NCBI GenBank assembly: GCA_016722375.1
Contig: JADKJG010000010.1
Location: 91,904 to 155,903, forward strand
From: Bacteroidota bacterium
GTDB taxonomy: Bacteria > Bacteroidota > Bacteroidia > Chitinophagales > LD1
Reading direction: 5' to 3'
Length of the DNA: 64,000 bases
Shown: positions 62,629 through 64,000 of the stretch, piece after piece
How the letters are laid out: each line of letters opens with the position of its first letter
How positions within the stretch are numbered: the first letter of the stretch is position 1
The notes under the pieces: model-generated
The model's input: the letters and a program-made list of their open reading frames with translations, nothing else
What the model was told of the DNA's origin: nothing
Database searches by the model: none
Made by a program: the position numbers and the translations under genes

Positions 62629-63569
62629 GTATTATCCGGTTCTATGTCTATGTTGGTCACCAATTTCTTGTGTGCCTCGATGACAATATTTTTCGTAGCA
62701 GTTTTATGATGTTCCTTCGTGGCAATCAGCGAATCGTTACCGGTAGGCACCCCGTCAACGAAGACGAAGGTACCGGTGCTGTCGGTCACGCTCACCAAAT
62801 CTACATTGGCCAGTTTCACCTCTACACCTTCTTCCGGTACACCGGTTACTAAATTCTTCACCACACCGGTTATCTTAAATTCATCGCCCTCTTGAATATT
62901 GTTGTACGGACCGGGCAATAAATATTCGTGTCGCTTGGCATAGTCGTCTTTATAAAGCGTTTTGCTGGCGCGACTGATGACCTGCAACACCATCCATAAA
63001 TCATTGTAAACACCAATGCGCGCCTGTGTTTTTGTAGGCCGCTCTCTGATGGCTTTGTTCTGCGCCGTGTTGGCCAGATTAAAAGCGGTGAGCGCCAAAG
63101 TCGAATCGGACACGACACCAGCCGGAATATTGACCGCCGCCAGTTCCACACTGTATTTTCCGAGCGCGGCGATGAAGGCAGTCATAAACTCATTGACCTT
63201 GCTCTGCTGCGTATCCATGATTTTATAATCATCGTTTCCGAACTCGTTCCACACCGATTTTTTATTCGGGAAAGCCTTTTCGATAAAATATTTTACGTTT
63301 TGATATTGCGCCTTGCATTCATCCCAGCGGGTTTGCATTTCTTCGGTCAACTGTTGAATCTGGTCTTGCACCGTTTCGTCGGTTTCGATGTTCATGGCCG
63401 CCGTAAGTTTGGTCTGAAAATCTGTTTCAAAACTGCCGCCAAAATCAGCGTCGAAGCTGATAAAATCTGCCGTGTCGTCAACAAATAATTCGTGCATCAC
63501 TTGCGCATCTTCCACCATTCGCGAGTCTTTGATGCCGCCATAAAGTCTATTTACCTGTGTCGTTCCCAT
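62625..63569 (-). CDS. Uncharacterised protein with C-terminal carboxypeptidase-regulatory-like domain
   Basis: The start is set at 63569 (MGTTQVNRLYGGIKDSRMVE); an upstream ATG at 63656 adds an unlikely lead. The product is 314 residues. The N-terminal ~215 residues are helical (SFDADFGGSFETDFQTKL, IQQLTEEMQTRWDECKAQYQ) with no motif I know; the last ~80 (FKITGVVKNLVTGVPEEGVE, VSVTDSTGTFVFVDGVPTG) look like a carboxypeptidase regulatory-like/peptidase-associated beta sandwich. No signal peptide. Similar helical-plus-CRD proteins of unknown role recur in Bacteroidota genomes. It stands alone. Confidence 0.65.
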   Translation of the reverse strand: MGTTQVNRLYGGIKDSRMVEDAQVMHELFVDDTADFISFDADFGGSFETDFQTKLTAAMNIETDETVQDQIQQLTEEMQTRWDECKAQYQNVKYFIEKAFPNKKSVWNEFGNDDYKIMDTQQSKVNEFMTAFIAALGKYSVELAAVNIPAGVVSDSTLALTAFNLANTAQNKAIRERPTKTQARIGVYNDLWMVLQVISRASKTLYKDDYAKRHEYLLPGPYNNIQEGDEFKITGVVKNLVTGVPEEGVEVKLANVDLVSVTDSTGTFVFVDGVPTGNDSLIATKEHHKTATKNIVIEAHKKLVTNIDIEPDNT

Positions 63570-63670
63570 GTTTTGTTCGTTTATCTCTATTAATACGAAG
63601 CAAATATAAGGAAGGTTTCTTTGATTATCTAGATTATTATCAAATTTTATTGACAATTTAATAAATCAGA

Positions 63671-63800
63671 TAGGCAATATGCAAAACTATGGTCTATATA
63701 TAGTATAGTATGATGGCAATATGCTACACTATATACTATATATAAGTAAATAGGAAGGCAATTTATGTAAATGTGTACACAATTTGTCAGACTGTCTTAA
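63671..63800. repeat. Degenerate 42-bp-period array
   Basis: GGCAAT recurs at 63673, 63715 and 63757, exactly 42 bp apart (TAGGCAATATGCAAAACTAT, ATGGCAATATGCTACACTAT, AAGGCAATTTATGTAAATG). TATATATAGTATAGT with a near-complement at 63728-63744 adds a hairpin. It precedes the composite-repeat copy at 63890. Confidence 0.6.
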
Positions 63801-63889
63801 TCAATTCAGACAAAGGGTGTAGATTGTCCATTAAATTGAGTGGTCATTTTGTCAAATTGGTAGTATTTTTCTAAAATAAGCATATTGAA

Positions 63890-64000
63890 ACTACAAAAAT
63901 CTTTGAGACTTTTGTTTTTGACTTTATTTCGCGCAGAGGGCGCAGAGGAGCTGGGAACACAGAGAAAAATGCAGTTAAAAGATTCGAGGCTCTGCATCTC
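63890..64000. repeat. Composite repeat, minus strand, cut by the window end
   Basis: ACTACAAAAATCTTTGAGAC, TTGACTTTATTTCGCGCAG, GGGCGCAGAGGAGCTGGG and CGAGGCTCTGCATCTC follow the order seen from 51388. The rest lies beyond the window. Otherwise 63570-64000 holds the array before it and no gene. Confidence 0.88.

Overview
The window looks like a chromosomal piece of a Bacteroidota bacterium, probably of the Chitinophagia/Saprospiria/Sphingobacteriia part of the phylum. The evidence is type IX secretion genes (PorP/SprF-like, an OmpA/TPR/WD40 protein, a giant CHU_C-tailed surface protein and a Por-type sorting tail), a DUF5686 protein, a fused SecDF, FtsI with a PASTA domain, and TAnnTTTG -7 promoter elements. 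Base composition is moderately AT-rich.

Layout. 1-2.1 kb: two alpha/beta hydrolase genes around a possible attC-like inverted repeat. 2.1-3.1 kb: non-coding repeats. 3.1-11.4 kb: a minus-strand type IX secretion/adhesion trio. 11.4-12.5 kb: a 21-bp-based repeat array. 12.5-26 kb: envelope genes (OstA-like, MCE/MlaD-like, SPOR amidase, divergent LptD-like barrel), with a dTDP-sugar/glycan cluster lying between the MCE and amidase genes. 26-30.3 kb: an IS110 element, a complex dispersed repeat and a decayed IS5-like element inside another array. 30.3-37.2 kb: rhomboid protease, SecDF, tRNA-Trp, secE-nusG-rplK-rplA-rplJ ending in a strong terminator, with no rplL/rpoBC after it. 37.2-38.4 kb: repeats. 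38.5-50.5 kb: the dcw cluster mraZ-rsmH-ftsL-ftsI-murE-mraY-murD-ftsW-murG-murC, ending before any ftsQ/ftsA/ftsZ. 50.5-52 kb: dense hairpins, an array and another copy of the complex repeat. 52-63.6 kb: an OppD-OppF fused ATPase, a coiled-coil membrane protein, DUF5686, cold-shock protein, a T9SS cargo protein, a hemerythrin-like protein, tRNA-Val, MltG, two methyltransferases and one uncharacterised protein. The window ends in one more array plus repeat copy.

Functionally this is mostly core envelope and growth machinery: peptidoglycan precursor synthesis and septation (dcw), glycan remodelling (amidase, MltG), LPS export (OstA/LptD-like), lipid transport (MCE), protein export (SecDF, SecE) and type IX secretion.

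Two things stand out. First, the intergenic islands: a dispersed, hairpin-rich repeat of about 0.6 kb is followed, always on the same side, by a locus-specific array with a ~42-bp period made of two alternating ~21-bp half-units. The array sequence differs at each locus but the architecture does not. Second, several genes, including the essential rplA, ftsI and mraY, carry single frameshifts or an in-frame TAG. This suggests either residual sequence error or real microdiversity, and disrupted calls should be read with that in mind.
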